A DNA stretch of 64,000 nucleotides from Oenanthe sinensis (GCA_028671895.1 JAPMAC010000221.1:3286001-3350000); one strand, 5' to 3'; shown: positions 21,293 to 33,336, numbered from the stretch's first letter. Numbers and translations are program-made. The notes: generated by a model from the sequence alone, not told the origin.

Positions 21293-23006
21293 CTAGTTAT
21301 TCCTTTCTTTGGGGTTAGAATCCCTTCTCTTGTCATGGTAACCTCTGTCATTCCTATCATCATCCTTGGTGTATTTGTTCAACTTTCCTCTTCTGATCAA
21401 AATATCAATCTCATCCTTTAACTGACGGCAATCATCAGTATCATGTCTCACATCTCTGTGAAACTGGCAGTAAGCATTCTTATTTCTTTTCTCAGGATCA
21501 TTCATTAGTGGCTTTGGCCATCGAAGGTCCTTGTCCTTCTCAATATCCATCAATATTTGACTCCGGGATGTATTCAGCCTTGCATCCTCAGTGAACCTTG
21601 ATCCTCCCTTCTTCTTGGAGTCATCAGCATTATCACCTTTCGCATACTTGATATCAACCGTATACTCGGTATCACTTGCTCATTTTTTAGAGTAGTTATT
21701 TGAGGTTTGAAACCCTTAGGCTTTCTTCATACTTTCATCAGCTTTCATATACTTTTCTGCTCTCTCCTGGAGCTCATTCATACTCTCTGGAGCCCTCTTG
21801 GTTAAAGACCTCCTGAAGTTCTCGTTTGAGGTCCCTTGTTGTAGGGCTATCATAGCTACTTTTTGGTCTAAGTCAGGGACTTTCAAAGCTTCTTTGGTGA
21901 ACCTGTTCATATAATCCCTCAAGGACTCATTCTTTCCCTGATGCATATTCATTAACGATGTTGAGCTCTTCTCATGAGTTTTACTACTGATGAACTAACC
22001 AATGAAGGCCATGTTTAGATCTTTGAATGACCTAATATAATTAAGGGGTAGACGGCTAAACCATCTTTGAGCCATACCACTTAGAGTTTGAGAGAACGCT
22101 CGACACTTGACGGCGTCATTCACCGGCTGCAACAGCAGTGCATTAGAGAAAGTAAGAACATGGTTTGATGGGTCTCTAGTTCCATCATAGGCCTTGATTG
22201 TGGGCATCTTCCATTTTCTTGAGATTTTTCATTCATAATCTCCTCCATGAAGGAATGTACTGGATCATCAGGATCTTCAAGTGGCAACAAGTCTTGGGGA
22301 TCAGCCCTAGCATAACCTGTTCTTACTTGTCTTCTTGTTGGGAGCTCATCAAGGTCTATCACAGATGTATTCCTTACCGATCCTCCAGCCCCCTCGGCTC
22401 TCGGGCACCGTTGCCTTGCTAGTGCCCTATCCAGGTCTTTCCTCATTCATTGGGCTTTAGCCTAATAAGCTTGTATCCTCTCCTGAAGGGATGCAGAATC
22501 ATTACTTTGAGGCCCTCGGAGCTGGGTATTTCTCCCTCCAAAGGGCTCTTTGCCAGGTCGCCTCCTCATTGGGTTAACGTCCTGGTCTGATGCTTCATCA
22601 TCGGTGAAGTACGGGCCTGAGAAATCTTGATTTTCTTTGCGTGAGCCGTATTGAGTCAACAGTCCTCATTCATACGAGGGCTCATAAATTGGTGGAATCC
22701 CGTAATGAGGGTTGGGCAACACCGCTGTCGAGACCTACAATGATAGAGGAGCAGCAAAAGCAGTACTAAGGGGTGGAATTACCTGGAGTGGAGGGATGAA
22801 ACGTGAATTGAGATCTCAGTATTTAAGGGATGAACAATGACGCTCAAGGGTCTTGCTCGTAGGGAGCTTATTCCAGGGTCCTCAACGGAGGTCGACATAA
22901 CAACTCCTGGTTCTTGTGAGATTGTTGAGGTAACGTTCCCAGTGTCGGTAGCGGAGTTTGGGACTTCTTCTCCAAGGGTGCTCGCGATACTACGTGTTCT
23001 CGCCAT
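21293..23006 (-). pseudogene. Gypsy 1 gag (broken)
   Basis: Starts at MARTRSIASTLGEEVPN (ATG at 23006), about 15 bp after the primer site. The retrotransposon gag core is at 21716-22207 (LQPVNDAVKCRAFSQTLSG; QGKNESLRDYMNRFTKEAL). The Cys/His motif CQFHRDVRHDTDDC (21293-21553) precedes an RGKLNKYTKDD segment. Stops or shifts at about 22780, 22460, 22120, 21960 and 21560. Capsid protein of the gypsy element; dead. Confidence 0.85.
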
Positions 23007-23020
23007 GGTTGTTATTCTCT

Positions 23021-23037
23021 TCCCACAGACGGCGCCA
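23021..23037 (-). other. Primer-binding site of gypsy 1
   Basis: Minus strand TGGCGCCGTCTGTGGGA, the junction typical of plant Tat/Athila-type gypsy elements. It lies 2 bp from a TAACA LTR end at 23040. Confidence 0.85.
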
Positions 23038-23039
23038 AA

Positions 23040-23110
23040 TGTTATGGATCAAAATCAGATGCAATTAATGAGTGCTGAGAGCTTTCAAGCTTTAATGACT
23101 GCACTTACGT
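23040..23110 (-). mobile_element. Gypsy 1 5' LTR remnant (3' terminus)
   Basis: The LTR end reads CCATAACA in element sense, directly next to the primer site. Within about 70-80 bp the sequence changes to copia LTR-4. The remainder of the gypsy LTR may continue at 24191, after LTR-4, but I could not prove it. Confidence 0.5.
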
Positions 23111-23425
23111 TTCGTATAGTTGTAATGATTTATGTATAGTTGTCAAAGGGTTTCAGTGATCAGAAGCAATGCAACAGTCCAAAGTTAATCAGCTGAAAAA
23201 GAACAGAAATCAAGGGAATTCAATTCAGTGTTAGTTATTTGTGAACCAGACCAGTGCACTAAGCGTCAGCACAACAAGAAAAGAATTGTCTTGGTTAATC
23301 AAAAGAAAATCAGTTGATCAAGCAGAAGAGTGAAAACCAAGTAGTAATTACTTCAAGAATTCAAGATATATGTTGGCAAGTATTAATACATTTAGTGGTT
23401 CCTACACAGGTGAAGCATTGTGTGA

Positions 23426-23806
23426 AGCGCAACAAACTTCACTTAGGCACAACAAAACAAGGTGGAAGCTCAAGGTAAACCTAAGTCAAGGTTTGTGGCG
23501 CCTGCACAAGGAAATGGGAGTGCAGACGCAACAAAACATGTTGTGGCGCCACCAAGTACAAGTGGAAGATTTGTGGCGCCTACACACTGTAAATAGTGTG
23601 CAGGTGCATTAAAAGGGCAACAGGCGCAACAAACTTGTGGAATGTTTCCAAGTCATTAGTGGCGCCTATACAAGGAAACCACTGTATAGGCGCAACTAAC
23701 ATTGATATAGAGGCGCAACAAAGTCTCTTTGGCACAACAAACATTCTGGGGCGTAACAAACCAATCTAGTGCGCCTGCACACCACTCACCCTTTACAAGC
23801 GCAACA
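23426..23806 (+). repeat. GGCGCAACAAA palindrome cluster of LTR-4
   Basis: About twelve copies of GGCGCAACAAA / TTGTGGCGCC words arranged as hairpins, such as GTGGCGCCTACACACTG facing GTGTGCAGGTGCA, ending about 70 bp upstream of the TATA box. GC-rich against AT-rich surroundings. Confidence 0.85.
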
Positions 23807-24148
23807 TAAGACTTGTACATTGTTGGAAAATCAATTCAATTGATTTCCGAAAGTCTACACAAATATATATGGGTTTAATTCGAAAGCATTCATTGGTTAT
23901 CATCTTCAGCATTCAACACAAACAGACGGGAAGCTCCATTAAAGCCATACATTTAATACACCCAACTGTATTCCTGTTGTAATATTGTTTTGAACCCATT
24001 GCAGCCAATCTCTTGATTAGAAGTGTAGCACCTCAGGAATTTAATAATATATCTTTATTTCCCCGAACTGTTGTGTTTCATTTATTGTCATTTTCATATC
24101 TCAAAGAACACAAACACTTTATCCGCAATTAAACGAAAAATCTACCAT

Positions 24149-24174
24149 ATCATATTCAACCCCCCTTCTATGAT
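24149..24174 (+). promoter_or_regulatory. U5 hairpin of LTR-4
   Basis: Arms ATCATA / TATGAT around TTCAACCCCCCTTC, 16 bp before the LTR end. Confidence 0.72.
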
Positions 24175-24190
24175 GATTTTGGTCCTAACA

Positions 24191-25590
24191 ATAGGGTTTT
24201 TGGAACTTTCCTGGAATAAGAGTCTTTGTTAGACTCTTGCAGATGAGGTCTATTTTTGTGATAGGGTTTCTAGAACCTTCTATAGCGAAGGGTCTCGTAG
24301 GACTCTTCAGGCATTTAATTGAGCCTTTAATTAATTATGAAATTAATTAATAATAAAGACTTAATGGGTTTAGGGCTTCAACGGAGTTTATAGGCTGGAC
24401 TTACAAATCCAATTGATCATTGGATTACAAATCCAGTTAATCGTAGGATTGTTATTTCTTGTTCGTTTTAATGGACCCAAGCCTTTAGACCATACTAAGT
24501 TACATAAATGAAATAATAAATATTATATTTATTATTTTCTTAGAGTTATTTTCTACCCTATCGGTGCTATCAAACATTGATGTTATATCATTGATGTTAT
24601 ATCATGGAGTTGGTGTTGGCACATGTGGCCCATGCTGGTTGTATACTTTTTTAGTTACAATTTCCGGAAATCTAAACACTTGGTTGATGCACTTTCTTCC
24701 ATGAAAAGAATGTTTCGTCATGAAACAAGATATGATTTTAATCTTTATCAAGTTTGGTATAGTATGAAAACATGTGTTTCAACTCAAAAAATGCAAAATA
24801 TTCCCTTAACATTATCATGTAAACGTCATAATTATTTCTAAAATTAATTAAATTTATATTTTGAGCGTCGTGATATTAGTAGAGTATTCAAGGTATATAT
24901 TTTTTCCGTTATACTGATTAAAATTAATAGGGGTTTAGCTATTTGCCTACACCTCAACTGATTTCGAGTAGTTAAATATCCCACAGGCAATATCACTCAT
25001 TCAAATAAAAATTGTTGTCATGGGGAATCAAATTTGTTGTCGTGGGAATCGAATTAGTGAAGGCATATTTTTTGTGCTCCATATTCAAATACTATTAATA
25101 ATTACATATTCATACTATTCTCGTTTACTCCCGAAATTTATTAAAAAATACATGTTACTTATTAGTCTGTGAGATATATTAAATGAAAAAAATTAAATTT
25201 ATATCTTCCAATATTTAAATGCTATTAGTAATTAATATTGCCATCCTATTTGTATGATGTATAAATAGAATCGCATTGTAATGTGTAAATATTTTCTAGA
25301 GTTGTTGTATATTAATTATAAAATTAATCACGTTATTTATACTTGAGAATAAGGAACCTGAGATATATTTCAGGTAATTTATTAAGATATTGAATAAAAC
25401 AATTATATTTTAATAGGTATATTAATTTGATATACTCAATTTTTTTAGATATTATTTAGATATGCATACATTTTTATAATATATTATCATTTTATTCAAT
25501 ATTTTTATAAAACTATCTAAAATATATCTCATATTTTTTTATTTTCTTTATATTTATTTAAATAAGTAAATCAACAGAAAGGTAACACTA
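24191..25590. other. Non-coding AT-rich stretch
   Basis: No gene seen. 24300-24480 has partly palindromic words (GGACTTACAAATCCAATTGATCATTGG in two overlapping pieces) and may be the rest of the gypsy 1 LTR. The plus-strand open frame at 24623-24841 has no recognisable feature. Confidence 0.5.
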
Positions 25591-26170
25591 GAGCGTAGGG
25601 GTGGCAATTTCGGGTTTTGGGTCGGATTCGTATCGGGTCAGATTGTACCTGATTGTGTCGGGTTGATTTTTTCCTAACCCTAACTCGTACCTATCGGGTT
25701 CGTGTCGGGTTTCGGGTCATTTCAAGTTTTACCACATCTATAATTTTTTAGTGTGATTGAAAATATACTCATATATTATATACTTCATCTGTCTCGATTT
25801 ATATGAAATGATTGGTTTCGAACAAATTTTAAGATAAAACAGTTCATTTCTCTTCCATTGCACGTGAAAGTTACGGTTCAAATGTATAATATGTACTGTA
25901 CTCACTTTCTCAGATGTAAAATAGGGCAGGACATGTATAAAATATTATTATTACTATTAAATAATTATGAACCAACTAACTAGCATTGCTATAAATAGAG
26001 GATTCATTAATTTTCGAGTAATTTTCGAGTTTCGGATTCATATCTGATTATACCTGATTGTTTCGGATTGAATATTTACTGATCCAAATTCACATTTTTT
26101 TAGGTTGGGTTGGTGTCGATTTCGGATTGAATCAGAAATCGACACCCGTACTCGAGCGGGGAGTGGATCT
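25591..26170. repeat. Decayed 'TAGGGGTGGCAA' MITE-like repeat
   Basis: Begins GTAGGGGTGGCAATTTCGGG, a start seen in widespread plant hAT-like MITEs, and ends near 26160 with the inverted partner (CGATTTC...GAAATCGACACCCG). Inside, many variants of TCGGGT/CGGATT words. A nested Stowaway-like piece (CATCTGTCTCGATTTATATGA) starts at about 25790. Class assignment is from memory. Confidence 0.45.
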
Positions 26171-28289
26171 GAAGCTTTACCTAAAACCATCAACATCTCC
26201 ACCTAACTTAACCACCACTATATTCATATGGAAATGGATTCAAATAATATTTCTTTTTTTTAAAACTTTTTTGTTATAGTGGCTTAATATTTTTTTATTA
26301 AAATTTACATAAATATAACAGCACAATTAAGACTATATTTATATTATTAAAAAGTATACACTACACATCGACTTGTAATAAACCACAACACAAAACAAAA
26401 GCCGGATGTTACATTTGAGGGTGGAACAATATGTTTGTCTCATTCATTGGTTTTTTAAGAATTTGTTATTATATATATACAAGCTTATAATTTGTGCGAA
26501 ACACGGGATAACTAATAATTAATTAAATTAATTTTTTATTTATATTTTTATTGATATTTAATATAAAATTTTATAATATTAAAAATTTATGTTAATATTA
26601 TATGTTCTCTTCTTTTATATAAGTTTATTCTATTTAATATAAATATGTTATAATTTGGACCCGTGTTATAATAAATAATTATTATAATTTGGCATAAAAA
26701 GTAGTAGTCAATATAAATATGTATGCAGTTAGGGTTCGTATTATAATAAATAAAATTATATAAATATAATTTAAAAATAATATAATATTATATGTGATGA
26801 GTTGTATAAAAGGAGAACTATCGGGCGTTAGAGTTGTATGTATGATATATATTCTTACTAAAATTAGATTTTATTAAAATTGAATGATTAATATCGTTTC
26901 TATGATTCACCTAAAATTAGATGGTTAGGATCCTTTTTATGGTGACCTAATCTTTTAATTTTTCAGCTATAGTAATATAGTATACAAGTAGGTCGGGCAA
27001 ATTAGGTTTGGATACCAAAAATCAAATCCAAATATATAGCATTGAGATTTAATTTTTTATTTGAATTTAAAAATTCGAAAGTATAATTGAATTTAAAATA
27101 ATTTGAATCGAACCAATGTCGATTTAATATAATTAAATCCGATAATAATCTGAAAACTAATTCGATTCGATCCGAAAAGAATTCAAATCCGAAAATTTAA
27201 CTGAAATAAATCTAAAATACTAGAACCGACAATAACTCGAAAACGATCAAATAAAAATAAAAATTTATCTAAACTAAATATGACTCAAAAATACTGATCT
27301 CGTATTAATCTAAAATTGAAAATTATTTGAGAAAATAATATATTTATATATATTTATGATACTACTCTTTTCTAACTTGTGAATATTGATCATTTTATTT
27401 AAATTCAGAATCAAAAAATTAAATTTGATTAAATTCTATATCTTATATATATTTAATCTTGTGAATATCATTCTCACATTTTGATTAAACATATTTGATA
27501 ATATTATTACATTTAACGAAAATATTATTTGATAATATTAGTCCAAGATGAGATAAATATATTACTTAATTGATATTATTAATTTATCAATTATTATTTT
27601 ATCGAATTTTAATTTTATTCGGAAAAATTTACTTAATGGCCTTTATTTTAGTTCGATGAAAATTTAAATTAATTTAACATCCATTTGTATCAAATTTTAT
27701 GATCCAAACAAAATCCGATCTGAAATAAGAAATTATCTGAAAAGATCTGAATCAAATTTAATCTAATTTTAATCCGAAATTCATTTGAACTAAAATTGAC
27801 ATGAACCCAAACTGATTCAAATTATGGAGAACCGAAATTGAATTCAAACCAAATCGGATCCGATCCATATTTAAATATCCCAAAACTGCAAACTAATCTG
27901 ATTCAAAAGTGAATTGATTACCCGAATAGCTCGGTTTAGATATGAGTAATTTCATCAACTACGTTTGATTAAATAAGAGTTAAGCGTTAACCTTGCTAGT
28001 TTCATAAAACAATGTGGTTTTAGGAGCAGTTTCCTTCTCGTCCTTTATATGCATTACTTAATTTTTTGCACATAATTTTAGGTGCTTTGATCATATAATT
28101 GGAAATAATATTTTCAAATATTTTTGAATATAAATATAAATATTATTTTTTTATTCAGAAAAAAACTCAAAAAATATTAATTTTAACTATATGGTCAAGT
28201 CACTTAAAATTAAGTATAAAAAGTAAAACGGCCTATAAATAGGACGAGTTTGTAATGATATCGAGAGTTAGGAATTACAAGTTTTTGAT
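26171..28289. other. Non-coding AT-rich stretch with CCGAAA-type repeats
   Basis: No gene seen. 26990-27910 is a decayed repeat of short words such as AATCCGAAAATT, AATTCGATTCGATCCG and ATCTGAAA, probably another MITE of the same style as 25591-26170. 26300-26980 is very AT-rich. Confidence 0.5.
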
Positions 28290-28359
28290 GATAACATAAC
28301 ACTAAGAATCATAAGTTTATTTTTGTTCATGTAACTGATCAATGAATGTGTGTTCTATA

Positions 28360-28905
28360 AATATTCATTGATTAGAAAAACAATTGTCAATTGATATTGT
28401 TCTGATCAACTGATAATATAGATAGTTAATTTATTATATGTAGCAAGTAGTCTAAGTCAAATATTCATTGATGTATAAGTTGGTCGATGGATAAATGATT
28501 TAGGAGTCAATGGATGTTTCTAAGAGTCAACTGATTACAGTTCATCAACTGTAATATAGGCTTTTTACTTATAAATACTTGAAGACAAATTTATTCATAA
28601 GTGAAAGATGATCAATAGTTGAAGACTCAATGGATAAAGGCTCAATGGATATAAAGCCCAATCAATGGATGTGAAGACCCATTAATTGATATATCGATTG
28701 ATAACCAACTATCAATCGATAAGTCAACTTATCAATCGATGGATACAACTATACAAGGCATTATTAGTTGATAGTTGGTTAAGCTTATCAACTGATAATG
28801 CCTTGCATAGTTGTATCCATCGATTGATCTTCACATCCATCGATTGATATGTTGACTTGTATAGTTGTATCCATTGACCAAGTTATACATCAATGGATAT
28901 ATAAG
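28360..28905 (+). repeat. ATCAATCGAT palindrome cluster of LTR-5
   Basis: Dense TCAATGGAT / ATCAATCGAT / TCAACTGAT words. The core is one long hairpin: left arm 28730-28765 and right arm 28794-28829 pair over about 34 bases, with an inner stem GTTGATA / TATCAAC in the loop. It lies about 230 bp upstream of the TATA box. Confidence 0.83.
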
Positions 28906-29450
28906 TTGGAAGACATGAATCTTTGCAGACCGAAGGCTACATTAAAGACAGTCAAAGTTGTCTTAACTGTGAAATCTCTTGAAAGACAGAACCATGATTT
29001 TCTCGAGGAAATGTGAAGACAAATAAATTTCCTCATTTGCACAATGCAAAAGGAATAGCCATATGAAGCAATTTTCTAGTTTAGGACAAATTTGTTTTAT
29101 CTGTTGACTAGAAAAGTTGTTAACACTTGTACTATATAAAAAGTGTAGTAGCACAGATAGTAGTAACCTTTTATTAGATTATTCACTGTAAAACTTTTGC
29201 TTTGTTCTTAGATAGGAAAAAGTGTAAAGAGCATAAGTTCAATATCTATGAAAAGAAGATGAGTTTTCAGACTTAAAGAAATTTTTAAAGAACAAATAAT
29301 CACTAGTGGATCTAACCAAGACCATTAGTAATTTTAAAAAGATTATTGTTCTTACTTTTTATTTTCTCAGTTTATCAGTTTAATTACTTCCTATTATAAA
29401 TTTTCTTAAATACAATTGATTTAAAATTTATAAAGACTGAATTTCAAAGA

Positions 29451-29478
29451 GTTTGTATTCAACCCCTCTTCTACAAAC
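29451..29478 (+). promoter_or_regulatory. U5 hairpin of LTR-5
   Basis: Arms GTTTGTA / TACAAAC around TTCAACCCCTCTTC. Confidence 0.72.
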
Positions 29479-29509
29479 TCATTATGGTTAGGGCAAGCTG
29501 ATTAACAAT

Positions 29510-29739
29510 TAGTATCAAAGCAAGCTTTCAAATTAAAAATTTTAAAGATCTATATATCACAATGTGTCACAAAGATACACGTGTCAATCCATTTTTGTTG
29601 CACATAGAATAACCTATGAGTGCCACATGGTATATAAAATTATATTTTAAAAATATGAAAACATATATTTATACATACAAGATTTCAAACAATTGAAATT
29701 GAGACAGTTATGAACATATTTTAGAATATCAAGGATAAT
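29510..29739 (+). other. Primer site (decayed) and leader remnant of the LTR-5 element
   Basis: TAGTATCAAAGC at 29510-29521 differs from TGGTATCAGAGC by two G-to-A changes, the change expected from decay of methylated cytosines on the other strand. AT-rich leader follows to about 29739; no gag. Confidence 0.65.
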
Positions 29740-31560
29740 TCTATTGGCTACATCGGCTTGCCCATTGGCTTGCGGATGAGCAACAGAAGTGTACCGCAAG
29801 TCAATGTTATGATCTCAACAATAATTTCTGAATTCTTCATTACTGAATTACTTCTCATTGTTCGTCACTAAGACTCTAGACCAAATCTCTGCACAATACT
29901 TTCCTAGAAGAATTGAATTATATGTCTTGCAGTGATTCGAACCAATGGCTTGGCTTCAATCCATTTAGTGAAATAATCGATGGCCACTATCAAAAACTTC
30001 TTATATCTCATAGATTGAGGAAATGGTCCAATAATATTCACTCCCCTATAGTGAATGGTAATGGCAAATTAATGGACATTAATGTCTCGGGTGGTTGTCT
30101 TACGATAGAGGCAAGCTTTTGGCACCTTTCACATCTCTTCACAAACTCCTTGGCATTAGATAATATATCATGCTAATAAATCTCAATCGCACTATATTGT
30201 GAACTAGGGCCCTACCTCCCCAATGCTGCCTACATATTCCTTCATGTACTTCTCTCAGGACAGATTCAACCTCATGTGGTCTTAAACATTTCAAGTAAGG
30301 TATTACGAAAGATTTTATATACAAAATTCCATCAATAAGCATGTATCTCAGTGCCCTTATTATAAGTTTCATTGCTTTAAGTTGATTTTTAGGGACCCAA
30401 CCAGTCTCAAGATGTTCTTTGATTGGATCCATCAAACATAAACCTTGGCTTATTGGTGCCACCAGATTGACATCAATGCTTGGAGATCCCAATACTTCAA
30501 AGTAGACAGCTCCTGGATAACTCTCCACTTCAAAAGAAGCGAATTTAGAAAAGGCATCAACCTTTTCATTTTCTGCCCTTGGTATGTGCTCGACTATGCA
30601 TTCTTCAAAGTGTGTCATCAGGACTTTTACTAGCATTAGGTACTTGATCATCACCTCATCTTTAGATTCATACTCCCCATTAACTTGTGAGACCACAAGT
30701 CTAGAGTCTCCATTGATCTTCACATTCTTAGCTCTCAAGGCTCTTGCCAAACCTAGTCCGGCGACCAAGGCTTCATACCCAACTTCATTATTAGTTGTAG
30801 GGAAATCTAACTTAAGAGCATACTCAACCATGAATCCATCAAGACTTCGTAATACCAATCTAGCTCCACTAGATTTTGTTTTTTGATGCTCTATCAAAAT
30901 AGAGCTACCAATACTCCTTGAGTATCGTCTCTTCATATATTTTTTCATTAACCTTGTCCTCTTTAAGTTCTACTTCTATATTCTTCTGCCCTTGATTTCT
31001 TGGTTGGTTATTGTGCATTCAATCATGAATTCAGTTAAAACTTGTGCTTTTATAGCCACATGTGGCTTGTATTGAATTATGTCGAATTCTTCAAGTTAGA
31101 TTGCTTATTTTATCAATCTTCCACCTTCCTTAGGGCTATGCATTATACTCCTTAAGGGCTGGTCCGTCAGGACTTTTATCTTGTGTGCTTGGAAATACGA
31201 CCTTAGTTTTCTAAAGGCCAGGAGCAGAGCTAACGCAAACTTTTCTATATGTGAATAATTTAACTCACCCCCAATTAAGACTTTACTTACGTAGTAGATG
31301 GGATTTTGAACTATACCTTATTCACCAACACAACACTTAAAGTTTGTTCAGAGACGACCAAGTACATGTAAAGATTTTTGTCATTGATAAGCTATGCTAG
31401 AAGAGGTGGCTCGGCCATGTACTTCTTGAGTCCTTCGAAGGCCTCTTGGCTTTCTTCTATCCATACAAAATATTTCACCTTTCTTAACATCTTAAAAAAT
31501 AAAAGATATTTATCCCCCGACTTTGAAAAGAACTGTCCCAAGGCTTGTTGGATCTAAACA
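29740..31560 (-). mobile_element. Ty3/gypsy fragment 2, minus
   Basis: Minus-strand gypsy pol fragment: RT connection/RNase H (about 30950-31560, broken), a plant-type RNase H plus integrase zinc region (30139-30948), and integrase core DNA (29740-30140, broken). It overlaps in content with gypsy 1 (19435-19692), so it is a separate copy. No LTR found. Both ends are abrupt. Confidence 0.82.
30139..30948 (-). pseudogene. Gypsy 2 RNase H and integrase N-terminal region
   Basis: 269-codon open stretch. Residues about 10-140 form an RNase H fold of the extra type found in Tat elements (DGFMVEYALKLDF, TTNNEVGYEALVAGL, GDSRLVVSQVNGEYE, HIPRAENEKVDAFSKFA). The usual first motif before this (DGSSN) reads 'GSSIL', so the first catalytic Asp is not evident. 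Residues 205-260 resemble the integrase zinc-binding domain (VLREVHEGICRQHWGGRAL). It would remove RNA from the hybrid and start integration. It is flanked by stops on both sides. Confidence 0.85.
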
Positions 31561-31869
31561 AGCCTACCAAATTTAAATGTCATTACTTGTATTGTTGATG
31601 CAACAATGTTAGTACTTCTTGTATAGGATTGTGACTTAGATTGTTATCCTGTAAATTTATAGATAGAAGTCTTTCTCTGCTGTAATTTCAATTGTAAATA
31701 ATAGTCACAAGAATAATATTATGATAGAAGATTCAAGTGAGATGGATCATGCATTATGAAGAATAAGGCCTCACCAAAAAGGGAATTTAAGTTGGAAATT
31801 CTTCTAAGGCAAAAATCCAATCGTCTAAAATTGAACTGGTCGAGAAGTCACAGTAGTGTGAATAGCAAA
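31546..31869 (+). mobile_element. Possible copia LTR fragment
   Basis: Begins TGTTGGATCTAAACAAGCC at the exact end of gypsy 2 similarity, a plausible LTR start, and runs to LTR-6. There is no second boundary or primer site to confirm it. Confidence 0.35.
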
Positions 31870-31885
31870 TGTTAGGTCCAAAATC

Positions 31886-31912
31886 ATCATAGAAGGGGTG
31901 GTTGAATATGAT
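31886..31912 (-). promoter_or_regulatory. U5 hairpin of LTR-6
   Basis: Arms ATCATA / TATGAT around the C-rich loop, which here reads TTCAACCACCCCTTC. Same stem as LTR-4 of the same family. Confidence 0.72.
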
Positions 31913-32240
31913 ATGGTAGATTTTTCGTTTAATGCGGATTAAGTGTTTGTGTTATTTAAGATATAAAAATGGAAATTAATGAAACACAACGATTTGGGGA
32001 AATAACAATGTATTATTAAATCCCTGAGGTTCTACACTTCTAATCAAATGATTAGCTTCAATGTGTTCAATCTAGATTACAATAGAAATACAGTTGGGTG
32101 ATATTAATGTCAAGCTTTAATGGTGCTCCCGTTTGTATCTCTTTTTGTTGAAGATGAATTCCTTCTTTTTTCCCTTTGATTTAACCCATATATAATATGT
32201 ACACTTTTGGAAAATTGAATTCCACAATTGTTCAAGTCCT

Positions 32241-32590
32241 TTGTTGCGCCTCCAACAGGTTGTTGTGCCTTTTGTTACGCCTGCACACTGGTTGTAGTGT
32301 GTAGGCGCCACAAACCTTAATTTTACTTGAGATATTCTTTTGATCAAGGTTTGTTGCACCTTAGAAACTTTGTTGCGCCTTAGCTTTATCTTTGTTGCGC
32401 CTGTACACTATCTACACTGTGCAGGCGCCATTTAAGTGCATGTTGCGCCTTAGCTTCCTTTTGTTGCGCCTCATATTGTTTTGTTGCGCCTGCACTCCCA
32501 TTCTCTTATGCAGGCGCCACAAACACTTCACTTAGATTTCCCTTAGTTTCCAACTTGTTTTGTTGCGCCCAAGTGAAGTTTATTGCGCTT
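32241..32590 (-). repeat. GGCGC palindrome cluster of LTR-6
   Basis: Repeated TTGTTGCGCC ... GGCGCCACAAA hairpins, for example TTGTTGCGCCTGTACACT facing CACTGTGCAGGCGCC. It lies about 50 bp upstream of the TATA box in element sense. Confidence 0.85.
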
Positions 32591-33146
32591 CACACCATGT
32601 TTCACCTGTGTAGGAACCACTAAATGTAGTATTACTTGCCTTAACATATATCTTGAACTCTTGAAGTAACAACTACTTGGATTTCACTCTTCTAGCTTGG
32701 CTTGATCAACTGATTTTCTTCTGATTAATCTAGGTAATTCTTTCCTTGTTGTGCTGACGCTTAGTGCACTGGTCTGGTTCACAAACGACTAACACTGAAT
32801 TAAATTCCCTTGACTTCTATTATGTTTCAGTTGACTAACTTTGGACTGATTCATTGCTTCTAATCACTGAAACCCTTTGACAACTATACTTGAATCATTG
32901 CAATGCCTTTAGTCTGAAATCTATTGAACACTTATTTGTTGCTGAGGCCTGAACATATTAATGAACTTCTCTCGCTGTCGTTCAGTAAACTTTACATCTT
33001 GACTGTTCTGCAGTGATGTATGTATGTTTTCTGTTTGCATGTCCTTCTGGATTCCTGTGCTGCATATTAGTATTATTTATCTGTCTTTGTTTCTTAGTTG
33101 AGTTATCGTTATCACTATTACATACTACGTTACATTATGCTTTATA

Positions 33147-33160
33147 ATCTCCCCCTATTT
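33147..33160 (-). other. Polypurine tract of element C
   Basis: Minus strand AAATAGGGGGAGAT next to the LTR-6 start; it primes plus-strand DNA synthesis. Identical in core to the tract of element D at 58430-58443. Confidence 0.85.
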
Positions 33161-33336
33161 GTTTGTTAGAGTTTGAAAAGCAAATCCTGTGAGAGGATAA
33201 CTCAACTGATACTTACAAGAAAAAGTAAAGTGCAGAAAGACAGTAAATAATATTAATTACATTCTGGATTAGATTTTTCATTTCCAGATTTCTTGTGTAC
33301 AATAGAAGTTTGTTCCTCTAGCCTGAACAGATAATT

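Larger units (their letters stand above)
19079..23039 (-). mobile_element. Ty3/gypsy element 1 (Tat-like), minus, 3' part missing
   Basis: Minus-strand order: primer site, gag, protease, RT, RNase H. Integrase, 3' RNase H and 3' LTR are missing because the sequence ends at the copia B junction. The primer-site sequence TGGCGCCGTCTGTGGGA, the gag motif CQFHRDVRHDTDDC, the protease motif VDNGS and the RT motif YVDDMLVK fit the Tat lineage (inference). All frames carry stops or frameshifts. Confidence 0.85.
23111..24190 (+). mobile_element. LTR-4 (copia, plus), solo, 5' truncated
   Basis: Ends GGTCCTAACA at 24190. From about 23119 it matches the reverse complement of LTR-6 (for example 'tatagttgtcaaagggtttcagtgat'), so both belong to one family in opposite orientations. 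No primer site follows. The first ~200 bp of the family LTR are missing. TATA box TATATATGGG at about 23875-23884. Confidence 0.85.
28290..29507 (+). mobile_element. LTR-5 (copia, plus)
   Basis: Ends ...CTGATTAACA at 29507 and is followed 2 bp later by a decayed primer site, so it is a 5' LTR in plus orientation. The start is not sharply defined; about 28290 is my estimate. TATA box TATATAAA at 29134-29141. Its internal region is lost after about 230 bp, where gypsy sequence begins. Confidence 0.72.
31870..33146 (-). mobile_element. LTR-6, 3' LTR of element C
   Basis: 1277 bp. In element sense it starts right after AGGGGGAGAT with TATAAAGC (expected TG, so the terminal dinucleotide is mutated) and ends GGACCTAACA at 31870. 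TATA box (TATATATGGG, minus) at 32185-32194. The matching family member on the plus strand is LTR-4. Left flank GCAAA (31865-31869) is a possible target duplication, with no partner seen. Confidence 0.87.

Noticed and set aside
23426..23806. CRISPR-like array of GGCGC words
   Set aside because: Spacing and word length are irregular, words occur in both orientations and form hairpins, and the setting is a plant LTR.
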